DNA of 64,000 nt from Sulfurospirillum multivorans DSM 12446 (GCF_000568815.1 NZ_CP007201.1:124001-188000), one strand, 5' to 3'. Positions 1-9,651 are shown, counted from the first letter of the stretch. Notes: generated by a model from the sequence alone, not told the origin. Translations and numbers: made by a program.

Positions 1-15
1 TCTTTACATGTAAGC

Positions 16-801
16 CTAAATCCCTCGAAGTTTTAAACTCAACAACCCAACATATTCATGCAGTGCAATGTAACTTTTGTAAAACGAGTGCGCATTTGGA
101 AGGTAATCCCAAGTATCTTTGGCTCTGTGATTGATTTTAAAGTTCGTCGCAGCAGGAATGACGTTGAAGCCAAAGTGCTCATAAAGGCGGATAGATCGTC
201 TCATGTGATACGCAGAGGTTACAAGGTAAATGGTCGGTGTAGCCAGTCCTGCTTTTTCAAACGCAACTTTGCAAAACTGTGCATTTTGATAGGTATCGAG
301 GCTTTTATCTTCTACATGTAAAGAGAACTCTTTGGATCCTAAGCTTTTAGACGTGGGTGTTGGGATTTCGAGGTAGAGTTTTAACTCTTTAAGGCTATCC
401 AAAAAGGCATCGCTTTCCAAATACTCTTTTTGCATACCGCCGCCGCTAAATAAAAGTGGCACATTGTTCGACTTTGCAACCATCAATCCCCACATCATAC
501 GCTTATACGCATCGCTGCTCAGTGGTAAATTGGCAACCCCTTGCGTGTGCCCTCCTCCAAGGACGATCACCGCGTCTACGGGCGCTTTGGTGATATTTTG
601 GTTAAAAGGCTCTTCCAGAGGTTTTAAAAGCCAGTCGGCGACATAAGCGTTGCTCAAAAGATAAAAAATGACAGCATTGGCTACAAAGAAAAGACGAAAA
701 CGTTTGGCATAGAATGAGGCAACTAAAAAGAGGATAATAAAAATACCTGGCGGTAAAACCAGGTATGTAAAAAGCTTTGAGAAGAGGTAAACGTTACTCA
801 T
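16..801 (-). CDS. ElyC/SanA/YdcF-family (DUF218) membrane-anchored protein
   Basis: This 261-residue protein has two hydrophobic segments in its first 60 residues, then a DUF218 domain starting with the typical DAVIVLGGG strand near residue 77. The family is associated with envelope biogenesis (ElyC influences undecaprenyl-phosphate and peptidoglycan metabolism in E. coli), but the reaction is not established and no specific substrate can be read here. Its ATG overlaps the last base of the purM stop codon, so the two genes are probably co-transcribed and translationally coupled. Length fits the family. Confidence 0.8.
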   Translation of the reverse strand: MSNVYLFSKLFTYLVLPPGIFIILFLVASFYAKRFRLFFVANAVIFYLLSNAYVADWLLKPLEEPFNQNITKAPVDAVIVLGGGHTQGVANLPLSSDAYKRMMWGLMVAKSNNVPLLFSGGGMQKEYLESDAFLDSLKELKLYLEIPTPTSKSLGSKEFSLHVEDKSLDTYQNAQFCKVAFEKAGLATPTIYLVTSAYHMRRSIRLYEHFGFNVIPAATNFKINHRAKDTWDYLPNAHSFYKSYIALHEYVGLLSLKLRGI

Positions 802-1796
802 TAGAGCATAATGGCACTACGTTCGCCAGCTTTAAGTTCCCCGATGACATAGCCATCACTGTTTGCAAGGACATCATCGACATTCTCAGGACTGACCACG
901 AGAATCATTCCTACGCCCATATTGAACGTGCGGTGCATTTCGCTCTCTTCGACGTATTGACTCATAAAGTCAAAAATGGGGAGGGTTTTGATTTTAGATT
1001 TATACACCTGCGCTTGTAATCCCTCAGGAAGAACACGCGGAAGGTTCTCAACGATGCCACCGCCTGTGATATGTGCTAAAGCGTTGATCTTGGGTTTAAG
1101 CGCTTTAAAGAGTTTCACGTAGATACGTGTGGGGGTTAAAAGCGTCTCGATAAGTGGTTTGCCATCAAACTCTGTCTTAAAGGTGTAGCCTAATTTGTCA
1201 AAAAACAGTTTACGAACGAGTGAAAAACCATTAGAGTGAACACCTGAACTTGGAAGTGCTATAAGAACATCACCAGCTTTAACGTGTGGAAGACGGTTCA
1301 TTTCATCTTTTTCAGCGATTCCAACTGCAAAACCTGCAAGATCAAAATCTTTACCGTGATACATGCCTGGCATTTCAGCCGTTTCGCCACCAATGAGAGA
1401 ACATTCGGCTTGAATACACCCTTGCGCAATACCTTTGACAATGTTCACAGCAGCATCGATCTCAAGCTTGCTCATTGCATAGTAATCCAAGAAGAAAAGT
1501 GGCGTTCCAAAGTTACAGATAAGATCGTTCGCACACATAGCAACTAAGTCGATACCAACAGTATCATAAATCCCTGAATCGATTGCCAGTTTAAGTTTGG
1601 TTCCAACGCCATCGGTTGCGCCTAAAATAACAGGTTTTTGATACCCCAAAGGTAGCTCATAAGCACCTGCAAAAGAGCCAATGCCTCCGATAACATTTTT
1701 ATCAAAAGTGGACTTGACGAGTGGTTTAATATTTTCGACAAATTGGTTTCCCGCGTCTATATCGACACCAGCGTCTTTGTAGCTGACAGTGCTCAT
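801..1796 (-). CDS. purM: Phosphoribosylformylglycinamidine cyclo-ligase (AIR synthetase)
   Basis: PurM closes the imidazole ring of FGAM to give AIR in purine biosynthesis, using ATP in the cytoplasm. The 331-residue protein starts with the family N-terminus SYKDAGVDIDAG and shows GATDGVGTKLKLA near residue 60, the VAMCANDL segment, GGETAEMPGMY near residue 137 and GGGIVENLPRVLP near residue 246. Length is normal. It is divergent from coaE across about 94 bp that must hold promoters for both directions. Confidence 0.95.
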   Translation of the reverse strand: MSTVSYKDAGVDIDAGNQFVENIKPLVKSTFDKNVIGGIGSFAGAYELPLGYQKPVILGATDGVGTKLKLAIDSGIYDTVGIDLVAMCANDLICNFGTPLFFLDYYAMSKLEIDAAVNIVKGIAQGCIQAECSLIGGETAEMPGMYHGKDFDLAGFAVGIAEKDEMNRLPHVKAGDVLIALPSSGVHSNGFSLVRKLFFDKLGYTFKTEFDGKPLIETLLTPTRIYVKLFKALKPKINALAHITGGGIVENLPRVLPEGLQAQVYKSKIKTLPIFDFMSQYVEESEMHRTFNMGVGMILVVSPENVDDVLANSDGYVIGELKAGERSAIML

Positions 1797-1890
1797 GGAT
1801 ATGCCTTTAGTGAGGTTATTTATTGTTTAATAGATTTTAACAAAAGTATGTTAAAATCGTTATAAAAATAGCAAAAGGTGTTAGGATTCT

Positions 1891-2496
1891 ATGGCGTATG
1901 AACATGCGATTGTTTTAACGGGTGGGATTGCCACTGGCAAAAGTACGGTCTCGTCAATGCTAAAATCACATGGTTTTGATGTGATTGACGCGGACGTCAT
2001 CGCAAAAGAGGTTTTACCTTTACATGTAAAAGAGGTGGAAGCACTTTTTGGGGATCGTGTCATTAAAGAGGGCACGATTGATCGTAAAGCACTTGGTGCA
2101 TTGATTTTTAATGATAAAAAAGAGCGTGAAAAACTCAATGCTTTTTTGCATCCGTTGATTCGTCAAGAGATTTTCAGACGTTGTGACCTGTTAGAAGCGA
2201 AGCAGAAGCCTTATATCATCGATATTCCGCTCTATTTTGAGAGTGATGGCTACGCGTGTAAGCTCGTCGCTGTCGTCTATGCACCTGTTGAGGTTCAGCG
2301 CAAACGGTTAATGGTGCGGGAAAACTTTACCAAAGAAGAGGCGCAAAAGCGCATTGATGCGCAAATTAGCATTGAAGAGAAGAAAATCTTAGCTGATTTT
2401 CTGATTAACAACTCCTTTGATATGAAATTCTTAGAGAGTGAAATCGAAAAATTTATCAAATTTGTACGAGGTATCTATGCACATTGCAAAATATAA
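1891..2496 (+). CDS. coaE: Dephospho-CoA kinase
   Basis: CoaE phosphorylates dephospho-CoA at the ribose 3'-hydroxyl in the last step of CoA synthesis. The 201-residue protein has a P-loop (GGIATGKST) near residue 11, the family DADVIAKEV motif near residue 33, and the HPLIR helix near residue 86. One copy of the TTACATGTAA palindrome lies inside the gene and reads Leu-His-Val. The 3' end overlaps the proposed dapF start by 20 bp, suggesting coupling. A TATAAA-like box precedes the start around 1861. Confidence 0.93.
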   Translation: MAYEHAIVLTGGIATGKSTVSSMLKSHGFDVIDADVIAKEVLPLHVKEVEALFGDRVIKEGTIDRKALGALIFNDKKEREKLNAFLHPLIRQEIFRRCDLLEAKQKPYIIDIPLYFESDGYACKLVAVVYAPVEVQRKRLMVRENFTKEEAQKRIDAQISIEEKKILADFLINNSFDMKFLESEIEKFIKFVRGIYAHCKI

Positions 2497-3220
2497 TGCG
2501 AATGGAAATGATTTTATTATTTTTCATACTTTTGTTGAGGTGGATCGAAGCACACTCGCCCAACAGCTCTGCGATAGACAAAAAGGTGTGGGTGCAGATG
2601 GATTAATTGTGTTGCTTCCCCACAGTGAATATGACTTTAAATGGCAATTTTACAATAACGATGGCAGCATCGCTTCGATGTGTGGTAATGGTACGCGTGC
2701 TTGTGCACATTATGCGTTTACGAATCAGCTTGCAGACGCTTCGATGCGTTTTTTAACAGGCGCTGGGGTGATTACTTCCGTGGTCGAAAACGATGTGGTC
2801 GAAACAGAGTTGACAACGCCCAAAGTGCTCAGCGAATCCTTCGAAGAAAATGGGCTAACATGGCATTTTTGCGATACAGGAGTGCCTCATTTGGTGACAT
2901 TCGTTGAGGATATTGGCTGTTTTGACAAAGTGATTGCACGCCAAATGCGCTACAAATACAATGCCAATGTCAATTACGCGAGACTTGAAAAAAATGCTTT
3001 ACATGTAAGAACGTATGAGCGTGGGGTCGAAGATGAGACTTTGGCATGTGGGACGGGCATGGCGGCATGTTTTTACAGTGCGTATCGTCAAAAACTCGTC
3101 GGGACGAGCGCTACGATTTACCCTATCAGTGGTGATGAGTTAAGTTTGCGTATTGTGGATCAAAAACTTTTTTTCAAAGGTAGCGTTCAAAAAGTCTTTG
3201 AAACGGTGTTGGACCTCTAA
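2477..3220 (+). CDS. dapF: Diaminopimelate epimerase
   Basis: DapF converts LL- to meso-diaminopimelate for lysine and peptidoglycan synthesis. Both catalytic cysteines are visible: the first in MCGNGTRACAHYA near residue 70, the second in ACGTGMAAC near residue 195. The ATG at 2477 is chosen because MHIAKYNANGNDF is the conserved family N-terminus; an upstream in-frame ATG at 2438 would add 13 residues lying inside coaE. At 247 residues it matches the family. A TTACATGTAA copy near the 3' end reads Ala-Leu-His-Val-Arg. Confidence 0.93.
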   Translation: MHIAKYNANGNDFIIFHTFVEVDRSTLAQQLCDRQKGVGADGLIVLLPHSEYDFKWQFYNNDGSIASMCGNGTRACAHYAFTNQLADASMRFLTGAGVITSVVENDVVETELTTPKVLSESFEENGLTWHFCDTGVPHLVTFVEDIGCFDKVIARQMRYKYNANVNYARLEKNALHVRTYERGVEDETLACGTGMAACFYSAYRQKLVGTSATIYPISGDELSLRIVDQKLFFKGSVQKVFETVLDL

Positions 3221-3224
3221 TTTC

Positions 3225-3944
3225 GTGAAAGTATTTTCTACTTTTTTGATCGCCTCGTGTCTGCTTTTGCAAAGCGTACTTCATGCAGGAGGTTTATCTT
3301 CAGAGTATTATCAGATTGATGACAGCGCTAAACAAAAAGAGGAATTTATTCGCCAGATGAAAATTCTTGTGGATAAAAGCAACGAAGAGATTCGTAAAGA
3401 TCGTGAGTTTATTACCAATTTTTTTGCCAAAGCAATGCCCGATGCGTTTCGGGGGCTTAATCAGCAAAATGTAGGTTATTTGATCTCATTACGCAATAAA
3501 TATGGCATAGAATCGCTCTTTGACAGGGATGAATACTTCAAACGTATTGACGTTATTCCAACTTCATTAGCCCTCGCACAAGCCTCTCTTGAGAGTGGGT
3601 GGGGAAAGAGTCGTTTTGCCAGAGAAGCGAACAACCTTTTTGGCCACTGGACTTACTCCGGTGTTGGTTTGATGCCTCAAAATCGAATGATTGGTAAAAC
3701 GCATATGATTCGTATTTTTGGTTCGCTTCAAAAATCCGTTAACGCCTATATGCTCAATCTCAATACCAATGACGCGTACAGCCTCTTTCGTGAAAGAAGA
3801 CTCATCGCACGTAACAGTGGGAAAGCATATACGGGAATGGATGCGGCTAAGACGATGGTCAATTATTCAGAACTAAAAGAAGAGTATAACAAAATGATTA
3901 AAGAGATGATTGAGCAAAACAATCTCCTGATCTACGATCAATAG
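3225..3944 (+). CDS. Secreted glucosaminidase-domain protein (Bax/FlgJ-like peptidoglycan hydrolase)
   Basis: A signal peptide (KVFSTFLIASCLLLQSVLHA) is followed from about residue 100 by a glucosaminidase/mannosyl-glycoprotein endo-beta-N-acetylglucosaminidase domain containing ALAQASLESGWGKSRFA and the NNLFGHW motif typical of Bax-like proteins. The GTG at 3225 is preferred because it places the signal peptide at the N-terminus; the open frame extends upstream into dapF without a plausible start. About 239 residues. It follows dapF by 4 bp and converges with prfA, with stops 3 bp apart. The exact bond cleaved cannot be deduced. Confidence 0.8.
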   Translation: MKVFSTFLIASCLLLQSVLHAGGLSSEYYQIDDSAKQKEEFIRQMKILVDKSNEEIRKDREFITNFFAKAMPDAFRGLNQQNVGYLISLRNKYGIESLFDRDEYFKRIDVIPTSLALAQASLESGWGKSRFAREANNLFGHWTYSGVGLMPQNRMIGKTHMIRIFGSLQKSVNAYMLNLNTNDAYSLFRERRLIARNSGKAYTGMDAAKTMVNYSELKEEYNKMIKEMIEQNNLLIYDQ

Positions 3945-3947
3945 ACG

Positions 3948-5015
3948 TTAGAGATTTGCTTCTTTCATAAGCTCAGTTTGATAGTGTGTGATAATCGGGT
4001 CAATAATCTCATCGTACAAGCCACCTTCCATAATCGCATCCAAACGGTACAACGTTAGCCCTACTCTGTGGTCCGTAATGCGGTTTTGTGGATAGTTATA
4101 GGTTCGAATTCTAGCACTTCTATCGCCTGAACCGACTTGAGTTTTTCGCGCTTCACTCTCTTTGGCATTGCGTTCTTGCATCTGCATGTCGTAAAGCTTT
4201 GCTTTAAGAACTTTCATTGCGGCATCTTTGTTTTTGTGCTGAGATTTGCCATCTTGATTGACAACAACAAGTCCTGTGGGTAAGTGCGTGATTCTTACGG
4301 CACTATCGGTCGTATTAACCGATTGACCGCCATTTCCAGAAGATCTCATAACATCAATTTTGAGGTCTTTTTCCAATATCTCAATTTCAACATCATCCAC
4401 TTCGGGCATAACCGCAACGGTAACCGCTGAAGTATGTACCCTGCCCTGAGATTCCGTTAATGGAACCCTTTGGACTCGGTGTACACCGCCTTCGTATTTG
4501 AGGCGTGAAAAAGCACCCTGCCCTTTAATAAGCGCGATAACCTCTTTATAGCCGTTAAGTACGCCTTCACTTAAAGAGACCACTTCGACTTTCCAACCAC
4601 GGTTTTCAGCGTAACGAAGATACGATTTGAAAAGATCTGCCGAAAAAATAGCAGCTTCATCGCCACCTGTTCCTGCGCGAATTTCCAAAAAGATATTGCG
4701 ATCATCATTGGGGTCGGTTGGGAGTAAAAGAAGTTTAATCTCTTCTTCAATCTCCTCTTTGCGAGGTTCAAGAATTCGAAGTTCATCTTTAGCAAGTTCA
4801 CCGAGTTCTTCATCATCAAAAAGAAGTTTGTTCTCCTCAATTTGCTCTAGTGTTGAAAGATATTCCAATGTTTTATCTTTGATTTTCTCTAATCCTGACT
4901 GCTCTTTAGAAAGTGCGGTCATTTTTTTAATATCAGTAGCGATATTAGGATCACTTAAAAGTGTAGAGAGCTCGTTGTAACGTTCAAGAAATGGGAGTAA
5001 TTTATCTTTCAGCAT
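3948..5015 (-). CDS. prfA: Peptide chain release factor 1
   Basis: RF1 recognises UAA/UAG and triggers peptidyl-tRNA hydrolysis. The 355-residue protein has the catalytic GGQ in [19 protein letters not shown] near residue 225. The recognition loop has PLT in [16 protein letters not shown], where many RF1 proteins have PAT; the first and third positions of the P-x-T tripeptide are kept. It sits just downstream of rpsT on the same strand (36 bp gap), a pairing common in this phylum. Confidence 0.95.
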   Translation of the reverse strand: MLKDKLLPFLERYNELSTLLSDPNIATDIKKMTALSKEQSGLEKIKDKTLEYLSTLEQIEENKLLFDDEELGELAKDELRILEPRKEEIEEEIKLLLLPTDPNDDRNIFLEIRAGTGGDEAAIFSADLFKSYLRYAENRGWKVEVVSLSEGVLNGYKEVIALIKGQGAFSRLKYEGGVHRVQRVPLTESQGRVHTSAVTVAVMPEVDDVEIEILEKDLKIDVMRSSGNGGQSVNTTDSAVRITHLPTGLVVVNQDGKSQHKNKDAAMKVLKAKLYDMQMQERNAKESEARKTQVGSGDRSARIRTYNYPQNRITDHRVGLTLYRLDAIMEGGLYDEIIDPIITHYQTELMKEANL

Positions 5016-5051
5016 GAGAGGAGACTAAAATAAAGAGGGAGTTGCCGCACG

Positions 5052-5327
5052 TTATGCAGCAACACTACCTAGCGTATTAACAAGTTGTGACAATCTGCTT
5101 ACACGACGCGCAGCTGTATTTTTAGTTAAAATACCTTTGCCTGCATAAGAGTGAAAGTTTTTATTCACATTTTTCAACGCAACTTCAGCTGCCGCTTGAT
5201 CACCTGCCTCAACAGCTTCTCTTACAGCACGGGTTAGATTTTTGATTCTAGTTTTATAAAATCTATTTCTTTCAGTGCGTTTTTTTGTTTGTCTAATACG
5301 CTTTTCTGCTGACTTGTGGTTTGCCAT
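5052..5327 (-). CDS. rpsT: 30S ribosomal protein S20
   Basis: This 91-residue, very basic protein begins [21 protein letters not shown], the conserved S20 N-terminus, and ends with the helical [12 protein letters not shown] segment. S20 binds 16S rRNA in the small subunit. It is first in an rpsT-prfA unit, with a TATAAT -10 element 34 bp upstream of the start. Confidence 0.96.
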   Translation of the reverse strand: MANHKSAEKRIRQTKKRTERNRFYKTRIKNLTRAVREAVEAGDQAAAEVALKNVNKNFHSYAGKGILTKNTAARRVSRLSQLVNTLGSVAA

Positions 5328-5360
5328 AGATAAGCCTTTCGTTTTTAAATTTAGGCGTAG

Positions 5361-5366
5361 ATTATA
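5361..5366 (-). promoter_or_regulatory. -10 box upstream of rpsT
   Basis: The minus strand reads TATAAT here, 34 bp before the rpsT start, within an AT-rich stretch. Spacing and sequence fit a sigma-70 extended promoter; no convincing -35 was identified, as is common in Campylobacterota. Confidence 0.55.
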
Positions 5367-5428
5367 TAAAAATAAATATTAAATAGAACTTATTTTAAGG
5401 ACATTTTAAAATAGAAAGAGCAATCTTT

Positions 5429-7153
5429 TCATCCATTTGAGAGGTTTTTCGCCGAAATAGGCTTTTTTTGCCAGAGTTTGTTTAAAAAACTCTTCTCTTC
5501 TCCATAATAAGCATAGTGAAATTCATAAAAATTATTGGCAATGTACTCTAAATGATCTTGTGCATTGGCATCACCTGCAAATAAGAAGAGGTCGTTTCGC
5601 TCCAAAGAACTTTCCCAATCAGGCAGTATCTCAATCTCTTTATGACGCACGCGCATAAGAGGAATGAGATTGTTATTAAAATTTCTATCTTTGAGCGATC
5701 GTTTAAGCAATGAGAGCTTGAATGACAATGTTTGAATGTTTTGAACGAGCATTGGTGCTTGTGCCTCATCAATTTTAAGGGTAAAAAGAAGCGGGTGCAA
5801 ATTGATCTCTAAAAGTTTTTTGGTTAAGCTCATCACTTCATCTTCTGCTAAACGGTGAACATGTTTAATGAAAAGGTCCAAAGTAGGATTTAAAATGGCA
5901 TTCACCGTTTTATTAATCAGCACTTTGGCGGGAATAAAGATCGTATCAATATTGGAGCTTTCGAAAATGGAAAAATCTTCGAGCTCATTTTCGCGCGCGA
6001 TGGTAATAATATGAGGATTCAACTTTTTGGCGGTTGCTAAGATCGAAAGGTTATTGGTGTCATCGTCAGTTCCTGCAATAATGGCTACACAGCTATCAAT
6101 ACCCAGTTGTTTGAGGATCTCTTTATCGTCTCCATCGCCAATCATGATCTTGGGGTGATCGTTGCTAGCAGCATTAGGATGAGATATCTTTTGAGGATCA
6201 ATTTCGGCAAAAGCAATCTCAAAATTATTTTGCTTGAGGACTTCATAAATACTTTTTCCCATTCGCCCGTATCCACAAACAATGTATTTGCCATGCGGAA
6301 GGCTTAATAGAGGATCAAAAAGGGTGCCAAGACCATAAATCCAGCGCACCAGTCGCAGTCTATGCGGCGTATTGATTGCCATATTGATGTGCTCTGCAAT
6401 AATCTCAAAAGGATTTTCAATGATTTGAACTCCCACATCCATCAGATTTTCTGTTTGATTTTTAGTGGTTGATTTAATTGCCATAAAGATAGTGGGGTTG
6501 AGAACTTTCGATGTTAATGCGATGCGAAGATTGAGGGCATCGTTTTCAAAAAGACTCACAATCGCGCGGCAATAGGGCGACTTGATTCCTGCACGCTCAA
6601 GCGCTTCTGGGTTGTACGCATCGGCATTGAGGCAAAAAACAGGCGGTGTAAAGTTTTCCAAAAGCAGATGATCTCTCTTTTGCTCCTCTTTTTCAATCAC
6701 AACCGAACGAAGACCATACTCATTAGCTTTCTTAATAATTTCACTTGTAATGCTGTTATAGCCTAAGATAATAATATATTTCTCTTTGAGATATGCCACT
6801 TTACGTGTAAATTTGGCTTTTTCAAACTCTTCTAAAAAAAGTTTATTTTGCAAGAGCGCGATGAGGGTTCCCACACTGTAAAACCACCCAGTTACGGTAA
6901 AGAAGATCGACATCGAGACCCAAATACGTTGAGGATAGGTAAAAACAAAAGGTGTCTCTCCAAAGCCAATGGTTGTAGCGGTGTAACTGATAAAATAAAA
7001 AGCATCAAAAATAGTGAGATGATACACATTCCCTTCATTATCAACCCCATCAATCAGTAAAAGACCAATAATGGAAAGTGTGTATGTGAAAATTATCACC
7101 AAAAAAGGGGTGCGCATCCGCTGTAAAATGAGCCATAGTGAGCTGTGTTTCAC
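5429..7153 (-). CDS. Potassium channel protein with two RCK (TrkA-N) domains
   Basis: The 574-residue protein has an N-terminal two-helix pore module with the selectivity-filter segment TATTIGFGET near residue 60, where most K+ channels have T-V-G-Y-G-D. Two cytoplasmic Rossmann domains follow: one with IIILGYNSI near residue 127, the second with YIVCGYGRMGKS near residue 290. Both should bind nucleotide and gate the pore, as in MthK-like and Kch-like channels. Having both RCK units in one chain with a GFGE filter is a recognisable bacterial variant. The downstream-overlapping partner is the small membrane protein at 7163. Confidence 0.85.
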   Translation of the reverse strand: MKHSSLWLILQRMRTPFLVIIFTYTLSIIGLLLIDGVDNEGNVYHLTIFDAFYFISYTATTIGFGETPFVFTYPQRIWVSMSIFFTVTGWFYSVGTLIALLQNKLFLEEFEKAKFTRKVAYLKEKYIIILGYNSITSEIIKKANEYGLRSVVIEKEEQKRDHLLLENFTPPVFCLNADAYNPEALERAGIKSPYCRAIVSLFENDALNLRIALTSKVLNPTIFMAIKSTTKNQTENLMDVGVQIIENPFEIIAEHINMAINTPHRLRLVRWIYGLGTLFDPLLSLPHGKYIVCGYGRMGKSIYEVLKQNNFEIAFAEIDPQKISHPNAASNDHPKIMIGDGDDKEILKQLGIDSCVAIIAGTDDDTNNLSILATAKKLNPHIITIARENELEDFSIFESSNIDTIFIPAKVLINKTVNAILNPTLDLFIKHVHRLAEDEVMSLTKKLLEINLHPLLFTLKIDEAQAPMLVQNIQTLSFKLSLLKRSLKDRNFNNNLIPLMRVRHKEIEILPDWESSLERNDLFLFAGDANAQDHLEYIANNFYEFHYAYYGEEKSFLNKLWQKKPISAKNLSNG

Positions 7154-7162
7154 GTAGCTTCT

Positions 7163-7540
7163 CTAGCGCTTGGATTTGAGCGTATCACCGATGTAGAGCA
7201 AAACGCTGGTAATATTGGCAAGCAGTGCGCCTCCACTGAGGCTGATAATCATCGAGGTCACTTCACGATCAATACTGTAAGCATACGCTGCAACCGTCCA
7301 AATCGTTGCCGAAGCGATGAGTTGAATATCAGCAACTAAACTGGTGGCTAAGAGTACCGAGCCTAATTGTGTTTTATCACCAATTTTAAGTGTTGTAGCG
7401 ATAATATTTACAACCAATGCGGCAAAAAGTTCATATTTACTGTGTAATTCCAGGTCGCCCAAATCGCCGTAAAAAAATCCAAAGTTAAGCGTCATGGCTA
7501 AAATAATAAAGAATCCAGAGATCACTTTATCTAAATTCAT
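7163..7540 (-). CDS. Small integral membrane protein (possibly DUF6394 family)
   Basis: The 125-residue protein has about four hydrophobic helices: near residues 7-25, 38-52, 62-88 and 97-118. It resembles DUF6394-type proteins, but I assign this only tentatively. It lies 9 bp upstream of the K+ channel gene on the same strand, so the two are probably co-transcribed; a function in ion homeostasis would be inference from context only. Confidence 0.7.
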   Translation of the reverse strand: MNLDKVISGFFIILAMTLNFGFFYGDLGDLELHSKYELFAALVVNIIATTLKIGDKTQLGSVLLATSLVADIQLIASATIWTVAAYAYSIDREVTSMIISLSGGALLANITSVLLYIGDTLKSKR

Positions 7541-7661
7541 TCATTTCTCCTCGTGGTGTTAGGGTGCTAAAGTACCATTATACCCTTTACATGTAAAGAT
7601 TAAAAAAGTTTTGTTACAATTTGCGTATCATTTTACATGTAAAGAGAAAACAGGAAAAACA

Positions 7662-9002
7662 ATGAAACTTTTTGGAACTGATGGTGTACGAGGCAAAGCA
7701 GGTAAAAAACTGAGTGCTTTTATGGCAATGCGTTTGGCTATGGCTGCTGGGATCTATTTTCGTAAAAACTCCATTACCAATAAAATCTTAGTGGGAAAAG
7801 ATACCAGACGCAGTGGTTATATGATCGAAAATGCGATTGTCTCAGGCTTAACGGCTGTGGGGTACGATGTACGACAAATTGGACCTATGCCCACACCTGC
7901 CATTGCATTTTTAACCGAAGACATGCGTTGTGACGCGGGTATTATGATCAGTGCATCACACAATCCTTATTTTGATAATGGCATCAAATTTTTTGACTCT
8001 TTGGGCAATAAACTTGGTGAAGTGGAAGAAGCGGCGATTGAGAAGATCTATTTTGATGATGAGCTTATTGAAGCCAATCAAAAAATCGAATTTGACATCG
8101 GACGATCTAAACGAGTCGATGATGTTATTGGACGTTATATCGTTCAGATCAAAAACTCCTTTCCAAAAAACTTAACCCTTAAAGGGCTGCGCATTGTGCT
8201 TGATACTGCCAATGGTGCAGCGTATAAAGTCGCACCGACGATTTTTAATGAACTGGGTGCGGATGTGATTATGATCCACGATGATCCGAATGGAAGCAAT
8301 ATCAATCTTAATTGCGGTGCTTTGCATCCTGAAGAGTTAGGCGAAGAGGTGAGACGCTTGCGAGCAGATGTGGGATTTGCCTTTGATGGTGATGCCGATA
8401 GACTGGTTGTTGTGGATGAAAATGGAAATCCTATTCACGGCGATAAGCTTTTAGGGAAGATTGCAACCTTTTTGCAAAGCCAAAACAGGCTGACTAACAA
8501 AGGCGTGTGTGTTACGGTTATGAGTAACCAAGCGTTAGAAGATTATTTGAAAAAAGCAGGGATTAAAACGTACCGATGTGATGTGGGCGATAAAAATGTT
8601 CTAGAGACCTTGTACAGGGAAAAAATTAACTTTGGAGGCGAGCAAAGTGGGCATATTATTCTCTCCGATTTTGCCAAAACAGGCGATGCGTTAGTTGCAG
8701 CACTTTCTGTTATGCACTGTATGCTCACAGAAAAGAAAAAAGTGAGCCAACTGCTCAATCCTTTTGAGCTTTATCCGCAGTTACAACAAAATATTAAAAT
8801 TGACAATAAAATTCCTCTGAACGAACTCAAAGGCTACACCACCCTCGTCTCAGAATTGGAAAGTAAAAAAATCAGAGTGCTGATTCGCTACTCGGGAACT
8901 GAAAATTTACTGCGCATTTTACTGGAAGGTCAAGATGAAAAAACGCTCGAAGAGCAGATGGAAAAAACCGTTAAATTTTTCAAAAGTGCCTTAAATGAAT
9001 AG
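7662..9002 (+). CDS. glmM: Phosphoglucosamine mutase
   Basis: GlmM interconverts glucosamine-6-phosphate and glucosamine-1-phosphate for UDP-GlcNAc and the cell wall. [14 protein letters not shown] is the conserved start, so the ATG at 7662 is chosen over an upstream in-frame ATG at 7611. The phosphoserine loop is in [19 protein letters not shown] near residue 100, the metal-binding DGDADRL near residue 240, and the phosphate-binding [10 protein letters not shown] near residue 410. The 446-residue length is normal. The palindrome TTACATGTAA lies 20 bp before the start. The stop overlaps the lspA start by 8 bp. Confidence 0.95.
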   Translation: MKLFGTDGVRGKAGKKLSAFMAMRLAMAAGIYFRKNSITNKILVGKDTRRSGYMIENAIVSGLTAVGYDVRQIGPMPTPAIAFLTEDMRCDAGIMISASHNPYFDNGIKFFDSLGNKLGEVEEAAIEKIYFDDELIEANQKIEFDIGRSKRVDDVIGRYIVQIKNSFPKNLTLKGLRIVLDTANGAAYKVAPTIFNELGADVIMIHDDPNGSNINLNCGALHPEELGEEVRRLRADVGFAFDGDADRLVVVDENGNPIHGDKLLGKIATFLQSQNRLTNKGVCVTVMSNQALEDYLKKAGIKTYRCDVGDKNVLETLYREKINFGGEQSGHIILSDFAKTGDALVAALSVMHCMLTEKKKVSQLLNPFELYPQLQQNIKIDNKIPLNELKGYTTLVSELESKKIRVLIRYSGTENLLRILLEGQDEKTLEEQMEKTVKFFKSALNE

Positions 9003-9444
9003 AGCTTGGATTGTTGTTTTGGGAGTCGGGTGTTTCATTTTTTTCGCGGATCAATGGATAAAAATGTTTTTTTTAGAAGGTTTTCGCTGGCAGGGAGAAT
9101 TTTTTTCTTTAATTCTAACCTATAATAAAGGCGTTGCTTTCTCGATGTTTGCCTTTTTAGAAGAGTACCTTAAATACATACAGTTATTGTTAGTGGGTGG
9201 CTTAGGGATTTACCTATTTTTTAATAAAGAGATACTTCGTATGTACGCGCTTCCTATTGGAATTATCGCAGGAGCTGCGCTTAGCAATATTTTTGATCGG
9301 TTTATTCATGGCGGAGTGGTTGATTATTTCTTTTGGCATTATGGCTTTGAATTTGCCGTTTTTAATTTTGCCGATGTTATGATTGACTTGGGGGTGGTTT
9401 TGATTTTATACCGTTCATGGAGAGCGCCTAAAAAAGTGTTTTAA
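8995..9444 (+). CDS. lspA: Lipoprotein signal peptidase (signal peptidase II)
   Basis: LspA is an inner-membrane aspartyl protease that cleaves prolipoproteins before the lipidated cysteine. The 149-residue protein has four hydrophobic helices. The two catalytic aspartates lie in [15 protein letters not shown] (near residue 100) and [11 protein letters not shown] (near residue 125). It overlaps glmM, so is translationally coupled. Several lipoproteins encoded in this window are likely substrates. Confidence 0.95.
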   Translation: MNRAWIVVLGVGCFIFFADQWIKMFFLEGFRWQGEFFSLILTYNKGVAFSMFAFLEEYLKYIQLLLVGGLGIYLFFNKEILRMYALPIGIIAGAALSNIFDRFIHGGVVDYFFWHYGFEFAVFNFADVMIDLGVVLILYRSWRAPKKVF

Positions 9445-9464
9445 TCTTACATGTAAAGATTTTT
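9441..9464 (+). terminator. Palindrome plus T-run after lspA (possible weak terminator)
   Basis: Immediately after the lspA stop, an imperfect inverted repeat built on a TTACATGTAA copy (ATCTT...AAAGAT arms) is followed by six T residues. This could act as an intrinsic terminator for glmM-lspA, but the stem is AT-rich, so strength is doubtful. Confidence 0.4.
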
Positions 9465-9498
9465 TCACAAAAAACGTTGCATTTTCGTTTTTTTTTGG

Positions 9499-9504
9499 TA
9501 TAAT
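9499..9504 (+). promoter_or_regulatory. -10 box of tRNA-Val promoter
   Basis: TATAAT lies 20 bp before the mature tRNA 5' end, preceded by GG and a T-rich tract. It is well placed to drive the tRNA and probably the thrS-infC-rpmI-rplT genes behind it. Confidence 0.65.
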
Positions 9505-9523
9505 CTCAGCTCTTAAATTGTGT

Positions 9524-9599
9524 GGCCGCGTAGCTCAGTTGGTAGAGCACTACCTCGACAAGGTAGTGGTCGGAGGTTCGAATCCTCTCGCGACCACCA
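9524..9599 (+). tRNA. tRNA-Val (anticodon GAC)
   Basis: A 76-nt cloverleaf with encoded CCA. The D arm contains AGCTCAGTTGGTAGAGC, the anticodon stem CTACC/GGTAG closes a 7-nt loop TCGACAA with GAC at 9557-9559, and the T arm has the TTCGAAT loop. The variable loop is short, so a serine tRNA reading CGA is excluded. Two oddities: position 33 is C rather than the nearly universal U, and the acceptor stem has a C3/A70 mismatch. It is directly upstream of thrS. Confidence 0.9.
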
Positions 9600-9609
9600 T
9601 TTTTTTGTT

Positions 9610-9627
9610 CTCCCGTCTGTTTGGGAG
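9610..9627 (+). other. Short hairpin in the tRNA-thrS spacer
   Basis: CTCCC and GGGAG arms with an 8-nt loop lie between the tRNA 3' end and the thrS ribosome-binding site (AAAAGGA near 9639). It may be an RNA-processing signal or a leader hairpin; no T-run follows, so it is not a terminator. Confidence 0.4.
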
Positions 9628-9651
9628 TTCATACAAGTAAAAGGATTTATT

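Noticed and set aside
9520-9651. Open frame extending thrS upstream through the tRNA gene
   Set aside because: The extension is translated tRNA sequence; the ATG at 9652 has a ribosome-binding site and fits TGS-less family members.
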